The translations under genes were made by a program, and so were the position numbers. Below are positions 24,446 to 33,976 of a stretch of 64,000 bases of DNA, piece by piece. The stretch's first letter is position 1. Every line of letters starts with the position of its first letter. Below the pieces are notes generated by a model. The model worked only from the letters and a program-made list of their open reading frames with translations. It was not told the DNA's origin and did not search any database. The stretch comes from Streptomyces lydicus (lineage in GTDB: Bacteria > Actinomycetota > Actinomycetes > Streptomycetales > Streptomycetaceae), in NCBI RefSeq assembly GCF_001729485.1, contig NZ_CP017157.1:7006001-7070000 (forward strand). The letters are read 5' to 3'.

Positions 24446-26877
24446 TGAACCCCCATCTCAGCCAAGTTCGCAGCAATCTTAGCTTCGAGCTTCTCAAGCT
24501 CGGCATCGAGAGATCCAACTGTCTCTGCGTAGCGTCCGCCGAGCTGTTGGATACGCGAGACGAGTGCAACCGTGGATGCGTTGATCTCGCCGGTGACGCG
24601 GTCACGGATTACGGCTGCCCACTTGTCGTCCAATACGAGCGTCCGCACGTCTCGCTCAGTGAGGTCGCCATACTTCTTCAGCGTTGCGAGGTTGAGTGCA
24701 GCTTCCGCTTCTTTGAATTCCTTCTTGGCCACCGCCTCCGCGTTGTAGAGCTTGATCAGATGCGACAGAACAGCCACCTCGTCTGCATCCGCACCCTCGT
24801 GTCGCGCCTTTTTCAGACGGGCCGAAGCGAGTGCCTTGTTGATCTTTTCGCCGTCCATCGCTTCCGCCAGGAGCCCGCCCTCAACGGCGTGCTCCTCGAC
24901 GTACTCCTCGACCAGGCGACTCGCTTCCTCCGATACCGACATGAGCTCATCGACCTCAGCGCGTTCCTTGGCGAAGTAGCGCTCAACGATCAGATTCGGC
25001 GGGAGGAGGTCCATCTTGTACTTCTCGGCGCTGCGGCCCGTACCCACCACGAGATCGGGAGTCTCGGAGAGCTTTCGGTCCTTGTCCACCACGATCTTGC
25101 GGGGCTTGGCGGCTTCGAGCCAGCCGTCGTTCATGACCATGAAGACGTCATCGTGCATGGCGTCGTGCCAGTACGTCATGAGCTGCTCGTAGACGTCGTA
25201 CTCGTCCAGCAGAGGTACTGGCTTGAAACGGGCCAGCAGGTCGTCACCGAGGGCGGCGATGAGGCCATTCGGCCGAGTGGTTTCGTCGATCTCTTCGAGT
25301 TTCTTGCGATGGGCGGCGAACCACTCAGTAATGATCTCCCGAGCCTCTTGGGTGAACTTCTGGAACTCGGGGGAATCAAGGACCGCCTGCTGAACCTTGC
25401 TGACATCGATGGTGAGGTCGCTATAGCCAGGCCGGTTCGGCTGGAACAGCTGATCTCGCAGCTTCGGGAAGGCATCCCAGTAGCCGTTGAGCGCGTCGAG
25501 ATCGCGGTCCGGGATGCCGCCGTGCAGGTGTGCGTGAAGGTCCTGGATGTCCTCGGGTTCGGAGGAGTCGATGTAGCGGGGGATGTTGAGGTTGTAGTCG
25601 TTCTTCGGGTCAGCGATCTCCGACAGCAGGACCATGCGCGAGTAGCAGTCGATCGTGGTCTGCTTCGTGAAGACGTCGACGATCTTGTGAATGTCCTGGC
25701 TGCGGAGGCGGTTCTTGTTGCCGTCCTTGATGAAGCCCTTGGACGCATCGATCATGAAGACGCCGGTGCGGCCAGCGGCGTTCTCCTTGTCGAGCACGAT
25801 GATGCAGGCGGGGATGCCGGTCCCGTAGAAGAGGTTCGAGGGGAGGCCGATGATGCCCTTGATGAACCCCTGCTTCAGCAGGCGCTGGCGGATGTCGGCT
25901 TCGGCGTTACCGCGGAAGAGCACTCCGTGCGGGAGGATGACCGCCGCCTTGCCCGTGCTCTTGAGCGACTTGAGGATGTGCAGGAGGAAGGCGTAGTCGC
26001 CGTTCTTCTCCGGCGGCCGACCGTACTCAAAACGGCCGTACTCCAGCTCCAGACCGTTACTCCAGGACTTGAGCGAAAACGGCGGGTTGGCCACCGCGAA
26101 GTCGAAGGTCTGGAGCACGTTCCCGCTGGTGAACTGAGGGCTGGTGATTGTGTCGCCCTTGAGGATCACGTGTTCCGCCGCATACCCGTGCAGGATCATG
26201 TTCATCTTGGACAGTGCCCAGGTGGCGTTGTCCTTCTCCTGGCCGTAGATCGAGATGCCGCGTGAGGTCTCGTCTGCGACCTTCAGGAGGAGTGAGCCGG
26301 AGCCGCAGGTGGGGTCGTAGACCGTCTGGTCCTGGCGGGTGTCCTTGGTGATGCCGACTACCTTGGCCAGCACGCGGGATACCTCGGCGGGGGTATAGAA
26401 CTGGCCCTTACTCTTGCCGGACTCCGTGGCGAAGTGGCGCATCAGGTACTCGTAAGCGTCACCGAGGAGGTCGTCGCCCTCGGCTCGGGAGCCTCTGAAG
26501 TCGAGGTCGCTGAAGATCGTGACCAGCTTGGACAGCCGGTCCTGGATCTCTTTGCCCTTGCCGAGCTTCTCCTCGTCGTTGAAGTCGGCGAGGTCGATGA
26601 CGTTACGCAGGTCGTTCGCTTCGGCCAGCCGACTGATGATCTTGTTGAAGCGGTCGCCGATCTCCTTGTCGCCCTTGGCGGCGACCATGTCGTCGAAGGA
26701 ACCGCCGGGCGGTACGTCGATGAGACTGTCGGGGTCGGCCTTGGCCTTGTCGGAGACGTACTTCACGAAGAGCAGCGTGAGGATGTAGTCCTTGTACTGG
26801 CCGGCGTCCATCCCGCCGCGCAGCTCGTCGCAGCTCTTCCAGAGCGAGCTGTAGAGGTCTGTTTTCTTGAGGGCCAA
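24442..26877 (-). CDS. hsdM: type I restriction-modification N6-adenine methyltransferase subunit
   Basis: 811 residues from a TTG start (26875-26877) behind GGAAGAAGA, giving the family-typical N-terminus ALKKTDLYSSLWKSCDELRG. The frame stays open upstream but not with HsdM-like sequence. The N-terminal helical HsdM_N region is followed by the methyltransferase core: SAM motif DPTCGSGSL (188-196) and catalytic NPPF (264-267). A long C-terminal helical extension (~500-811) is present, as in larger HsdM proteins. It methylates adenines at sites chosen by HsdS and protects host DNA. First gene of the hsdM-hsdS-hsdR-protease operon. Confidence 0.96.
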   Translation of the reverse strand: MALKKTDLYSSLWKSCDELRGGMDAGQYKDYILTLLFVKYVSDKAKADPDSLIDVPPGGSFDDMVAAKGDKEIGDRFNKIISRLAEANDLRNVIDLADFNDEEKLGKGKEIQDRLSKLVTIFSDLDFRGSRAEGDDLLGDAYEYLMRHFATESGKSKGQFYTPAEVSRVLAKVVGITKDTRQDQTVYDPTCGSGSLLLKVADETSRGISIYGQEKDNATWALSKMNMILHGYAAEHVILKGDTITSPQFTSGNVLQTFDFAVANPPFSLKSWSNGLELEYGRFEYGRPPEKNGDYAFLLHILKSLKSTGKAAVILPHGVLFRGNAEADIRQRLLKQGFIKGIIGLPSNLFYGTGIPACIIVLDKENAAGRTGVFMIDASKGFIKDGNKNRLRSQDIHKIVDVFTKQTTIDCYSRMVLLSEIADPKNDYNLNIPRYIDSSEPEDIQDLHAHLHGGIPDRDLDALNGYWDAFPKLRDQLFQPNRPGYSDLTIDVSKVQQAVLDSPEFQKFTQEAREIITEWFAAHRKKLEEIDETTRPNGLIAALGDDLLARFKPVPLLDEYDVYEQLMTYWHDAMHDDVFMVMNDGWLEAAKPRKIVVDKDRKLSETPDLVVGTGRSAEKYKMDLLPPNLIVERYFAKERAEVDELMSVSEEASRLVEEYVEEHAVEGGLLAEAMDGEKINKALASARLKKARHEGADADEVAVLSHLIKLYNAEAVAKKEFKEAEAALNLATLKKYGDLTERDVRTLVLDDKWAAVIRDRVTGEINASTVALVSRIQQLGGRYAETVGSLDAELEKLEAKIAANLAEMGVQ

Positions 26878-27240
26878 GGCTCTTCTTCCCGGTATGTCAT
26901 GGCGGTCGCGCGAGCCGCCAACCCTGATGCCTGCGGCGTGACGCACGTCGCGCGGCCGTTCCCAACCGCCGATGCGTGTTCCACGCAAGCGGCAGCCGAG
27001 TCCACGCAGGAAGCGTAGTAGAGAGAGCGGCCGAGCTGACCTGTATGGGAAGAGAGGCACCTCGCGGCCGACGCCAAGCAGAGCTGTCCGGCGGGCGGGC
27101 CACAGAACGAGGACGGCAATCCGCTGCGGCGGCCAGAGGATGCACCTTCGCGAAGACTCGAAGACGTACGAGCGCCACGGAACCTGATCGGGCGATGTCG
27201 GGTGATTGCCTGACAGGCGAGGGACGGGTCCGGTAGATCT
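26878..27240. other. divergent promoter region between hsdM and a small membrane gene
   Basis: About 360 bp without a gene. It must hold the hsd operon promoter (leftward) and that of the 27241 gene (rightward). No clear -35/-10 pair or palindrome was recognised. Confidence 0.4.
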
Positions 27241-27621
27241 GTGCCCGTGACTGACTCCACGCCCAGCGACCCCATCCTCGATGACGGCGAGCCCACCTCT
27301 TTCGCCAAGGCGAAGGGCTGGGTCAGCAAGCACAAGCCGAAGATCCTCGCCGTGGCCGGCACGGTCGGCAGCGCGGCTCTGGCCGTCGCCGTCCTGGCCG
27401 CTAGGCATGCCGAGGAACAGAACATCACCGAGGAGTCCCAGGACACCGGGTCGGCCGCCGACTCTGCAGAGGAGAAGGAGCAGCGGAACCCGCCCACCAA
27501 GCACAACGTTGCCCCGCACAAGAGACGGCTCGCAGACGGCCGCGAGATCGACGTGTCGGGTTACGAGCGGGGCGGCTCCTCGGAAGACGAGGACGAGGAC
27601 CCCGGCGAAGTCGCGGCCTGA
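27241..27621 (+). CDS. small single-pass membrane protein, unknown function
   Basis: 126 residues from a GTG at 27241 (a second GTG, two codons later, is equally possible; neither has a strong ribosome-binding site). One hydrophobic segment (KILAVAGTVGSAALAVAVLA, ~34-53) is flanked by Lys-rich sequence (WVSKHKPK). The C-terminal half is acidic and polar, ending in DEDEDPGEVAA. I do not recognise a family. It diverges from hsdM and lies inside the element, so a role alongside restriction is possible but unsupported. Confidence 0.65.
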   Translation: MPVTDSTPSDPILDDGEPTSFAKAKGWVSKHKPKILAVAGTVGSAALAVAVLAARHAEEQNITEESQDTGSAADSAEEKEQRNPPTKHNVAPHKRRLADGREIDVSGYERGGSSEDEDEDPGEVAA

Positions 27622-27864
27622 GCCCTTCTCATTCCTGTGCAGTGCCGACGGATGCCCTGCAGAACGGTTGGATCGCCGCTGACCTGCGCCTTCTATCGCC
27701 GCCGGAGGGAGCGCCACAGCTGCCCCGTCGCCCCTGGAACCGTGGCAGAACCCGAGCTGCTAAGACGCGGCGGCCGACGACGGGCCCCTTCGGGGGTCGT
27801 ACCCCCACCCCCGCTCGCACCTCTGGCTCTTCACGCCGCCCGCCACCGTCCGTACGATCCGCGC

Positions 27865-28137
27865 ATGATCAAGCTGACGTGGGCCCTGGTGGCCGAGCAC
27901 GTGGACGAGTGGACCGGGGACGACGCGGCGCAGGGCGCGGCCGTACTCGAAGCCAGGGTGGGGGCCTCGGTCGAGGCGAGCAGCATGAAGCCGGAGGCCG
28001 TGCAGCATTGGCGTACGGACTTCCTGACCCCCGTGGTCACGTCGCTGCGCACGGAAGGCGCGGCAGCACTCGCCAGGGGAGAAACATGGAGCCGGGCGGC
28101 CGGGCCGTTCATGGCCTGCGCATCCCCGCTCAGCTGA
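27865..28137 (+). CDS. hypothetical protein, probably leaderless
   Basis: 90 residues from the ATG at 27865. A TACGAT box ends 6 nt before the ATG with TTCACG 17 nt further up, so the message is probably leaderless. The sequence (LTWALVAEHVDEWTGDDAAQ, then GAAVLEARVGASVEASSMKP) is a helical small protein with good Streptomyces codon use. The 3' end overlaps the convergent gene by 8 bp. No family recognised. Confidence 0.55.
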   Translation: MIKLTWALVAEHVDEWTGDDAAQGAAVLEARVGASVEASSMKPEAVQHWRTDFLTPVVTSLRTEGAAALARGETWSRAAGPFMACASPLS

Positions 28138-28420
28138 ACACAGCCCGACTCGTGAGCCAGGCAGGCTGACCGGCTCGCCGAGTGGCGCGGAGCCTTGGAG
28201 TCGCGATGAAGCTCAGGGCTCCAGCTGTGCGCCTTGCGGCGCGTTCCTCCTTCTCCCGCAGCATCGCCTGGTAGGCCGCCTCCACCTGTTCCGTCGGGAA
28301 GCCGAACCTGTTGAGCACCCACCAGGCACCCTCGGCCGTCGGATCCGGGGCATTGGCCAGCTGTTGTTCGATCCACTCCTCCTTGGTCATCGTCTTCTTC
28401 GGCTCGGAACGCTTCGCCAT
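28130..28420 (-). CDS. hypothetical protein
   Basis: 96 residues. The ATG at 28418-28420 (MAKRSEPKKTMTKEEWIEQQ) follows AGGA; an ATG 24 nt upstream is in frame but without a site. The middle (TAEGAWWVLNRFGFPTEQVE) is conserved-looking, and the C-terminus is basic. Small Streptomyces proteins of this type are widespread and uncharacterised. Last gene of a leftward run of small regulatory genes. Confidence 0.65.
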   Translation of the reverse strand: MAKRSEPKKTMTKEEWIEQQLANAPDPTAEGAWWVLNRFGFPTEQVEAAYQAMLREKEERAARRTAGALSFIATPRLRATRRAGQPAWLTSRAVFS

Positions 28421-28537
28421 GGGTTTCGTCCTGTTCAATCTCATACGGAGGCCCGCGTCTGTGTCGCGTGCTGGGGCCGTCGGCGTCGCCTCCAGCGCGT
28501 CTGACGGCAACTGAAGCAAGGGACGCTCGGGTCGCCG

Positions 28538-28759
28538 TCACCCCGCCCGCACCACCAGAGCGAACGACGTGCACACCCGCCTGAATCCCTCGTGGTCGGT
28601 GCGTCCCGTGTGCCCCATGCACTCGATGTCCACGGCCGCCCCGTCCTCGGAAGGCGTCGCCGACCAGTCGCAGCGGAGGCACTCGGCCTCGAACGTCACG
28701 TCGGTGTCTGGGTGCTGGGTAATCCGATGCGTGACGTACCGCAGCACAGCGCGGGGCAT
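28538..28759 (-). CDS. small Cys/His protein, unknown function
   Basis: 73 residues from the ATG at 28757-28759, which overlaps the upstream stop (TAATG). It contains ECLRCDW and later IECMGHTGRTDHEGF, a CxxC...C...H arrangement that could bind zinc. It resembles the many short Streptomyces proteins that accompany XRE/DUF5753 regulators. No function is known. Confidence 0.7.
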   Translation of the reverse strand: MPRAVLRYVTHRITQHPDTDVTFEAECLRCDWSATPSEDGAAVDIECMGHTGRTDHEGFRRVCTSFALVVRAG

Positions 28760-28962
28760 TACTCGCCCCCGTGCGCGTCCCGCAGGTGTGCGCGCAGGGT
28801 CACGTTCATGTCGGACACCTTGGAGTAGTCCCAGACCGACCCGGCGTTGGCCCGTTGTACCGCGAGGCCGAGGCAGTCCCGGCAGCCCGGGACGGGTTCC
28901 GGCCGTGCCGGCGGTAGGGAAGAAGCCACCGGCTCCGGCAGCGTCGACGATTCTCCGTGCAT
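28759..28962 (-). CDS. small hypothetical protein with CxxC
   Basis: 67 residues. The ATG at 28960-28962 has GGGGAGG 8 nt upstream, which decides it over a longer alternative starting at 28998. It carries PGCRDCLGL and ends in a helix (LRAHLRDAHGGE), and is probably a small metal-binding or protein-interaction module. Coupled to the next gene by TAATG overlap. Confidence 0.7.
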   Translation of the reverse strand: MHGESSTLPEPVASSLPPARPEPVPGCRDCLGLAVQRANAGSVWDYSKVSDMNVTLRAHLRDAHGGE

Positions 28963-29023
28963 CTCGTATGCCTCCCCGCATCTCGTCGAGAAGGCCATGG
29001 TCAGCCGGTCCGAGGGGCCGAAG

Positions 29024-29854
29024 CTAGGGCGTTTCCCGTTCGCGCAAGAACGCGTCCCGGATGCCCTCGACTAGGTCGCGCATTGCGTCCCCGGTAATGG
29101 ACACGGAGGCGAAGCGGTCGAACTTCTCGACGTACAGGGAGACGTCCCGTGGGTCGGTGACGACCACCTCGGCGTGTGTCGTCTCGACCGTCACCACACG
29201 GTCGTCCCGGATGACGAAGGAGTGACCGGGCACGTCGCGCTGCGGCGCGTCGAGGGGGACCACGCGCACGTCCACGTTCGGCAGGCGGGACACCGACACG
29301 ATGCGGTCCAGCTGGCCCGCCATCATCGCGGGCGGGAGGAGACGCCAGCGCAGGACGGGTTCCGTCACCACGAATCGGAGCACCTTGCTGGTGTCGTACA
29401 GGACGCGTTGCCGGTCGATCCGGGCGGAGACCGTACGGAAGAGCTGTGCTTCCGTGAGGCCCTTCGGCTCCAGCACGGCCCGGATGTACTCAGGCGTCTG
29501 GAGCAGGCCAGGAACGAGGGACGGCTGGAAGAGGCGCAGGAGCGCCATCGAGGACTCCAGCGCCCTGATCTGCTCCTGCTTCTTGTGATAGCCCATGCGC
29601 CGGAACAGGCGCCATGCGGTCGCCTCTGTGGCCTGTGCACGGGCTACGGCAAGGTACTCGGCCTTGATCTCCGGGGACACGTCCAAGACCGTGAGGATGC
29701 GTTCCACGTCCGCCGTCGCCGGGGCGACACGGCCGTTCTCGATCTTCGACAGCTTGGCGGTCGACATGACTGCGCTGCGGGCGACGGCCTTGGCCTCCTT
29801 GCCGGACGCCTGCCGCAGCGCCCGCAGCGCGGCGCCGAGTTCTGCCTGATTCAC
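29024..29854 (-). CDS. XRE-family regulator with DUF5753 domain (WhiJ-like)
   Basis: 276 residues. The GTG at 29852-29854 is preferred because it overlaps the upstream stop by 4 bp (GTGA) and has GGAG close by; the ATG at 29878 is the alternative. The helix-turn-helix is at ~1-65 (LGAALRALRQASGKEAKAVA, then MSTAKLSKIENGRVAP) and DUF5753 fills the rest (LFQPSLVPGLLQTPEYIRAV; PNVDVRVVPLDAPQRDVPGH). In Streptomyces such proteins pair with DUF397 or DUF6879 partners and act as developmental or antibiotic-linked switches, WhiJ being the model. Confidence 0.92.
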   Translation of the reverse strand: MNQAELGAALRALRQASGKEAKAVARSAVMSTAKLSKIENGRVAPATADVERILTVLDVSPEIKAEYLAVARAQATEATAWRLFRRMGYHKKQEQIRALESSMALLRLFQPSLVPGLLQTPEYIRAVLEPKGLTEAQLFRTVSARIDRQRVLYDTSKVLRFVVTEPVLRWRLLPPAMMAGQLDRIVSVSRLPNVDVRVVPLDAPQRDVPGHSFVIRDDRVVTVETTHAEVVVTDPRDVSLYVEKFDRFASVSITGDAMRDLVEGIRDAFLRERETP

Positions 29855-30396
29855 GCTGCTCCGTGCTTCCCCCACCATTCGGTGAACGGCACCGACATGG
29901 CCAGGGCGACGCTTCGATACGTCGCGTACTCGGACTGCTCGCCCGTGGGCAGCGCCCCCGGTGCCGGGACGAACGTCGGCCCGGTGAACGCGCCGTTCTC
30001 GTCGTAGTTGAGCACCACAGGCTCGCGGCCGTCGAAGAGCCAGAAATCGGGCACACCCTCCAGCGGATTCGGGCGGTCGGTCGTGTCGAGGATGTGGAAC
30101 TCCTCGCCCGCCATCATGTTCGTCTGGTAGCCCCAGCTCAGCTCGTAGCGGAGGTACGGCGTGAGCGGACGGGACAGGACGTGGACGCGCACCATGCGCT
30201 TACCGCTCTCCGTCGCTGTGCGCACGGTCTCCAACCAGCCCGCGTTGTAGTCCGCGGGCTTGGGCTCGCCCGCGAGGAAGGCGCGGAAGGCGGCGGGGTT
30301 GCCCGAGTTGCTGTAGTCGTCGAGGGTCTCCAGCCGGAACGCCTCCTCCTGGAAGGTGGAGAAGCGGGCAGCCAGGTCATTAGATGCGCTGATCAC
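29851..30396 (-). CDS. DUF6879 family protein, partner of the XRE regulator
   Basis: 181 residues from a GTG (30394-30396), overlapping both neighbours. Conserved-looking parts are FRAFLAGEPKPADYNAGWLE, then RVHVLSRPLTPYLRYELSWG and DFWLFDGREPVVLNYDENG. DUF6879 proteins are the usual neighbours of XRE/DUF5753 regulators in actinobacteria and may modulate them. Molecular function is unknown. Confidence 0.85.
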   Translation of the reverse strand: MISASNDLAARFSTFQEEAFRLETLDDYSNSGNPAAFRAFLAGEPKPADYNAGWLETVRTATESGKRMVRVHVLSRPLTPYLRYELSWGYQTNMMAGEEFHILDTTDRPNPLEGVPDFWLFDGREPVVLNYDENGAFTGPTFVPAPGALPTGEQSEYATYRSVALAMSVPFTEWWGKHGAA

Positions 30397-30571
30397 GGAT
30401 TGCCTTCCGGATGAGGTCCATCGGGATTTCCACCAGGGCTTCGCCCTCGGGCACGTCGAGGCCGTGTCCCGTCGGCACGCCTCCCTGCACGATCAGGGTT
30501 CCCTTGTCGGTCGCGTACAGGGTGGGACAGTCTCCGTTTTCACAGGTCGTGGCCAGCTTCGTCAGCCTCAT
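30380..30571 (-). CDS. small conserved hypothetical protein
   Basis: 63 residues from an ATG (30569-30571) behind GAGGGGG. It has two Cys (TCENGDCPTLY) and a strand-rich remainder (GTLIVQGGVPTGHGLDVPEG). It overlaps the DUF6879 gene by 17 bp and belongs to the same leftward operon. Such 60-residue proteins commonly head XRE/DUF6879 loci. Confidence 0.75.
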   Translation of the reverse strand: MRLTKLATTCENGDCPTLYATDKGTLIVQGGVPTGHGLDVPEGEALVEIPMDLIRKAIRDQRI

Positions 30572-30757
30572 ACGGTGCCCCCTCGTTCCCGTGCTCCGGT
30601 GTCCCGTTCATCGTTCCCAGCCGACGACCTGCACAACAAGAGGTTCGGGTTTCCAGAACGGGAAACCGGTCCGCCGTCGCTTCGTCCGGGTCAATCCCTT
30701 CAGCTGCCCTCCGCTCCCCCACCGGAGCCCCAGGTCAGAGCTTCTGAGAGTTGCCGC

Positions 30758-30780
30758 CAGGGTCAGCCCCAAGTCAGCAC
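30758..30780. repeat. right boundary repeat of the integrated element
   Basis: CAGGGTCAGCCCCAAGTCAG (continuing CAC) matches 13614-13636 with one mismatch, in the same orientation. It sits between the last element gene and the ychF terminator. Together the two copies bracket about 17.1 kb. The remaining gap (30572-30902) contains no gene. Confidence 0.6.
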
Positions 30781-30820
30781 ACGACCCGGAAACAGCCTGA
30801 ATCCGCAGGAGAAAACAGGA

Positions 30821-30848
30821 AGGGGCCAGACCCGATGATCTGGCCCCT
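30821..30848 (-). terminator. rho-independent terminator of ychF
   Basis: AGGGGCCAGA (30821-30830) and TCTGGCCCCT (30839-30848) form a perfect 10-bp stem. For the leftward ychF transcript the stem is followed by TCCTGTTTTC, a T-rich tail. Confidence 0.75.
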
Positions 30849-30902
30849 GACCTGGGGATTCATGCCCTGACCAGCCACGTCAGCCGATCAAGGACTCAGG
30901 CA

Positions 30903-31991
<1,089 letters not shown>

Positions 31992-32245
31992 GGTGGCGAC
32001 TCGACTTCCGAAGGGTGGTGGTGGGTGGGCAGCCGCTCCGTCACCGGATCCGGTGACGGATGCCGGTCCCGGGAGGGCCGATCCACCAGTCTACGGGGCG
32101 AGCGGCCGCGGACGGCCGCCACCGGGGACAGCCGCCCCGGGCCCGCGCCCGCGTCCCCCGCCCGGTGGCGAACGAAGGACCAAGGTCGGAACAAAGCGCG
32201 TGTCCCGTAACCGGTTAATACCACTTAGCGACCTACCGTTGACGG

Positions 32246-33244
32246 GTGGAGCAATACGAAACGCGCACGCACCAGCACGGTCCGCCGCGGTCCGGACGCC
32301 CGGGCACGGACACGGGCACCCGGCTCCCGCGCCCCGCGGAGGCCGTGGCCGACGATCCCGACGACGCCTTTCTCTCCGCGATGCGGGCCTCCGGGTTCGC
32401 GTCCGTACCGGCATCCGGCGCGGCACGGACCTCCGGCGGCGCCCAGGTGTCCGGCGGCGCGCCGGCGGGCGTCCGCGGGCCGGCGGCCGTGCGTCCGCCG
32501 GCCCGCGGCCCGGCGGCCGGGGACGCCCGCGGTCCCACCCGCGCGGCCGAAGCCGGCCGGGCGCCGCGCCGTACCCCGCCGCTCCCGGACGGCGCCGAGT
32601 CCTCGGCCGTCTACCGGGCCCGCGGGCAGCGCGGCCCGGTGCCCGTCCCGTCCGCCGCGACGCCGGCCAGGATGCCGTCCGCCAAGCTCACCGGACTCGG
32701 CTGCTGGCTGCTGGCGACGCTGGCGCTGCTGGCGTTCGCCTTCCTGGACCAGCTGCTCCTGGGCGGCGTGCAGAGCGCGTACGGCGTCTTCTTCCTGCTG
32801 GTGAGCGTGGCCGCGGCGCTCTGGGTGCGGCCGTACGACCTGGTCTTCGCGCCGGTCACCCTGCCGATCGCGTTCACGCTGGGCACGCTGCCGATCCAGC
32901 ACGGCGGGGCCGGTTTCGGCGGGGTGGTGACGGGCGTCTTCACGGTCCTCGCGCTGAACGCCGGCTGGCTCTACGCGGGCACGCTGGTCTGCGCGCTGAT
33001 CGCGCTCGTCCGGCGGGTGGCGGTCATCGCCCGGCGTCGGGCCAGCCGAGGGGCGACTCGACCGCAGGACGGGACGCGGGGCCCCCGGGACGGGGCGTCG
33101 GCGCAGGCTGCCGAGCAGGCGAGGCCACGACCGGGGAACCGTCCGCGCCGGGTGGCTCGCCAGTCCGAGCGGCGTACGCCGCCATCGCGGCCCCGACGAT
33201 CCCCGCGTTGTTCCGAAGCTGAGCCGGCACGATCTCGGCCCTGA
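32246..33244 (+). CDS. DUF6542-type membrane protein with long disordered ends
   Basis: 332 residues from a GTG with TACCGT 6 nt before it (probably leaderless). Residues 1-145 are Pro/Ala/Gly/Arg-rich and disordered. The conserved part (~148-260) has three or four membrane helices ([60 protein letters not shown]). After that comes a basic low-complexity tail that overlaps the ppgK gene on the other strand by 221 bp. The family is actinobacterial and unstudied. Confidence 0.75.
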   Translation: MEQYETRTHQHGPPRSGRPGTDTGTRLPRPAEAVADDPDDAFLSAMRASGFASVPASGAARTSGGAQVSGGAPAGVRGPAAVRPPARGPAAGDARGPTRAAEAGRAPRRTPPLPDGAESSAVYRARGQRGPVPVPSAATPARMPSAKLTGLGCWLLATLALLAFAFLDQLLLGGVQSAYGVFFLLVSVAAALWVRPYDLVFAPVTLPIAFTLGTLPIQHGGAGFGGVVTGVFTVLALNAGWLYAGTLVCALIALVRRVAVIARRRASRGATRPQDGTRGPRDGASAQAAEQARPRPGNRPRRVARQSERRTPPSRPRRSPRCSEAEPARSRP

Positions 33245-33917
33245 TGCCCTCGATCAGCGGCAGGAACTTCTCCGCCTTGCGGGACACCCCGCCGCCGATC
33301 ACGAACAGCTCGGGTGAGAACAGCATCTCCACGTGGGCGAGGTACTTCTTGACCCGGTGGGCCCACTGCTCCCAGCTGAGGTCGTGGTCCTCCTTGGCCT
33401 TCGTGGACGCGCGCTTCTCGGCCTCGTGCCCGTTCAGCTCCAGATGGCCCAGCTCGGTGTTGGGGAGCAGCCGGCCGTCGCTGAAGACGGCGCTGCCGAT
33501 GCCGGTGCCGAAGGTCAGGAGGATGACCGTGCCGGACCGGCCGCGGCCCGCGCCGTGCTGCATCTCGGCCAGGCCGGCCGCGTCCGCGTCGTTGAGCACC
33601 GTGACGGGGCAGCCGCCGGCCTCGCCGCCCAGCCGCCCGGTGAGCAGCGCGGCGACGTCGGTATCGATCCAGCGTTTGTCGACATTGGCGGCGGTACGGG
33701 CCGTCCCGCCGACGATCACGCCGGGGAAGGTCACCCCGACCGGCCCCGACCACCCGAAGTGCTCCACGACCTCCGCGACGCAGTCCGCGACCGCGTCGGG
33801 GGTGGCCGGGTGCGGGGTCAGTACCTTGTGGCGCTCCTCCGTCAGGTCGCCCCGCTCCAGATCCACCGGGGCACCCTTGATGCCCGATCCGCCGATGTCC
33901 ACACCGAAGACCCTCAT
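33024..33917 (-). CDS. ppgK: polyphosphate glucokinase
   Basis: 297 residues. ROK-type phosphate loop [11 protein letters not shown] (4-14), [18 protein letters not shown] (catalytic Asp region) and [12 protein letters not shown] are all present, matching actinobacterial PpgK, which phosphorylates glucose with polyphosphate or ATP. The last ~45 residues (after [12 protein letters not shown]) are a Pro/Ser tail not seen in typical PpgK and lie antisense to the DUF6542 gene. The ATG has TAGCCT 6 nt upstream and no ribosome-binding site, so it is probably leaderless. Confidence 0.92.
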   Translation of the reverse strand: MRVFGVDIGGSGIKGAPVDLERGDLTEERHKVLTPHPATPDAVADCVAEVVEHFGWSGPVGVTFPGVIVGGTARTAANVDKRWIDTDVAALLTGRLGGEAGGCPVTVLNDADAAGLAEMQHGAGRGRSGTVILLTFGTGIGSAVFSDGRLLPNTELGHLELNGHEAEKRASTKAKEDHDLSWEQWAHRVKKYLAHVEMLFSPELFVIGGGVSRKAEKFLPLIEGIRAEIVPAQLRNNAGIVGAAMAAYAARTGEPPGADGSPVVASPARQPAPTPRPGGPASRPAVESPLGWPDAGR

Positions 33918-33976
33918 GGGAAAAGGCTAGGCGGCCCCGGGCCGGGATGCCCGGGGGAAACGGAATCCCGTGGCGG

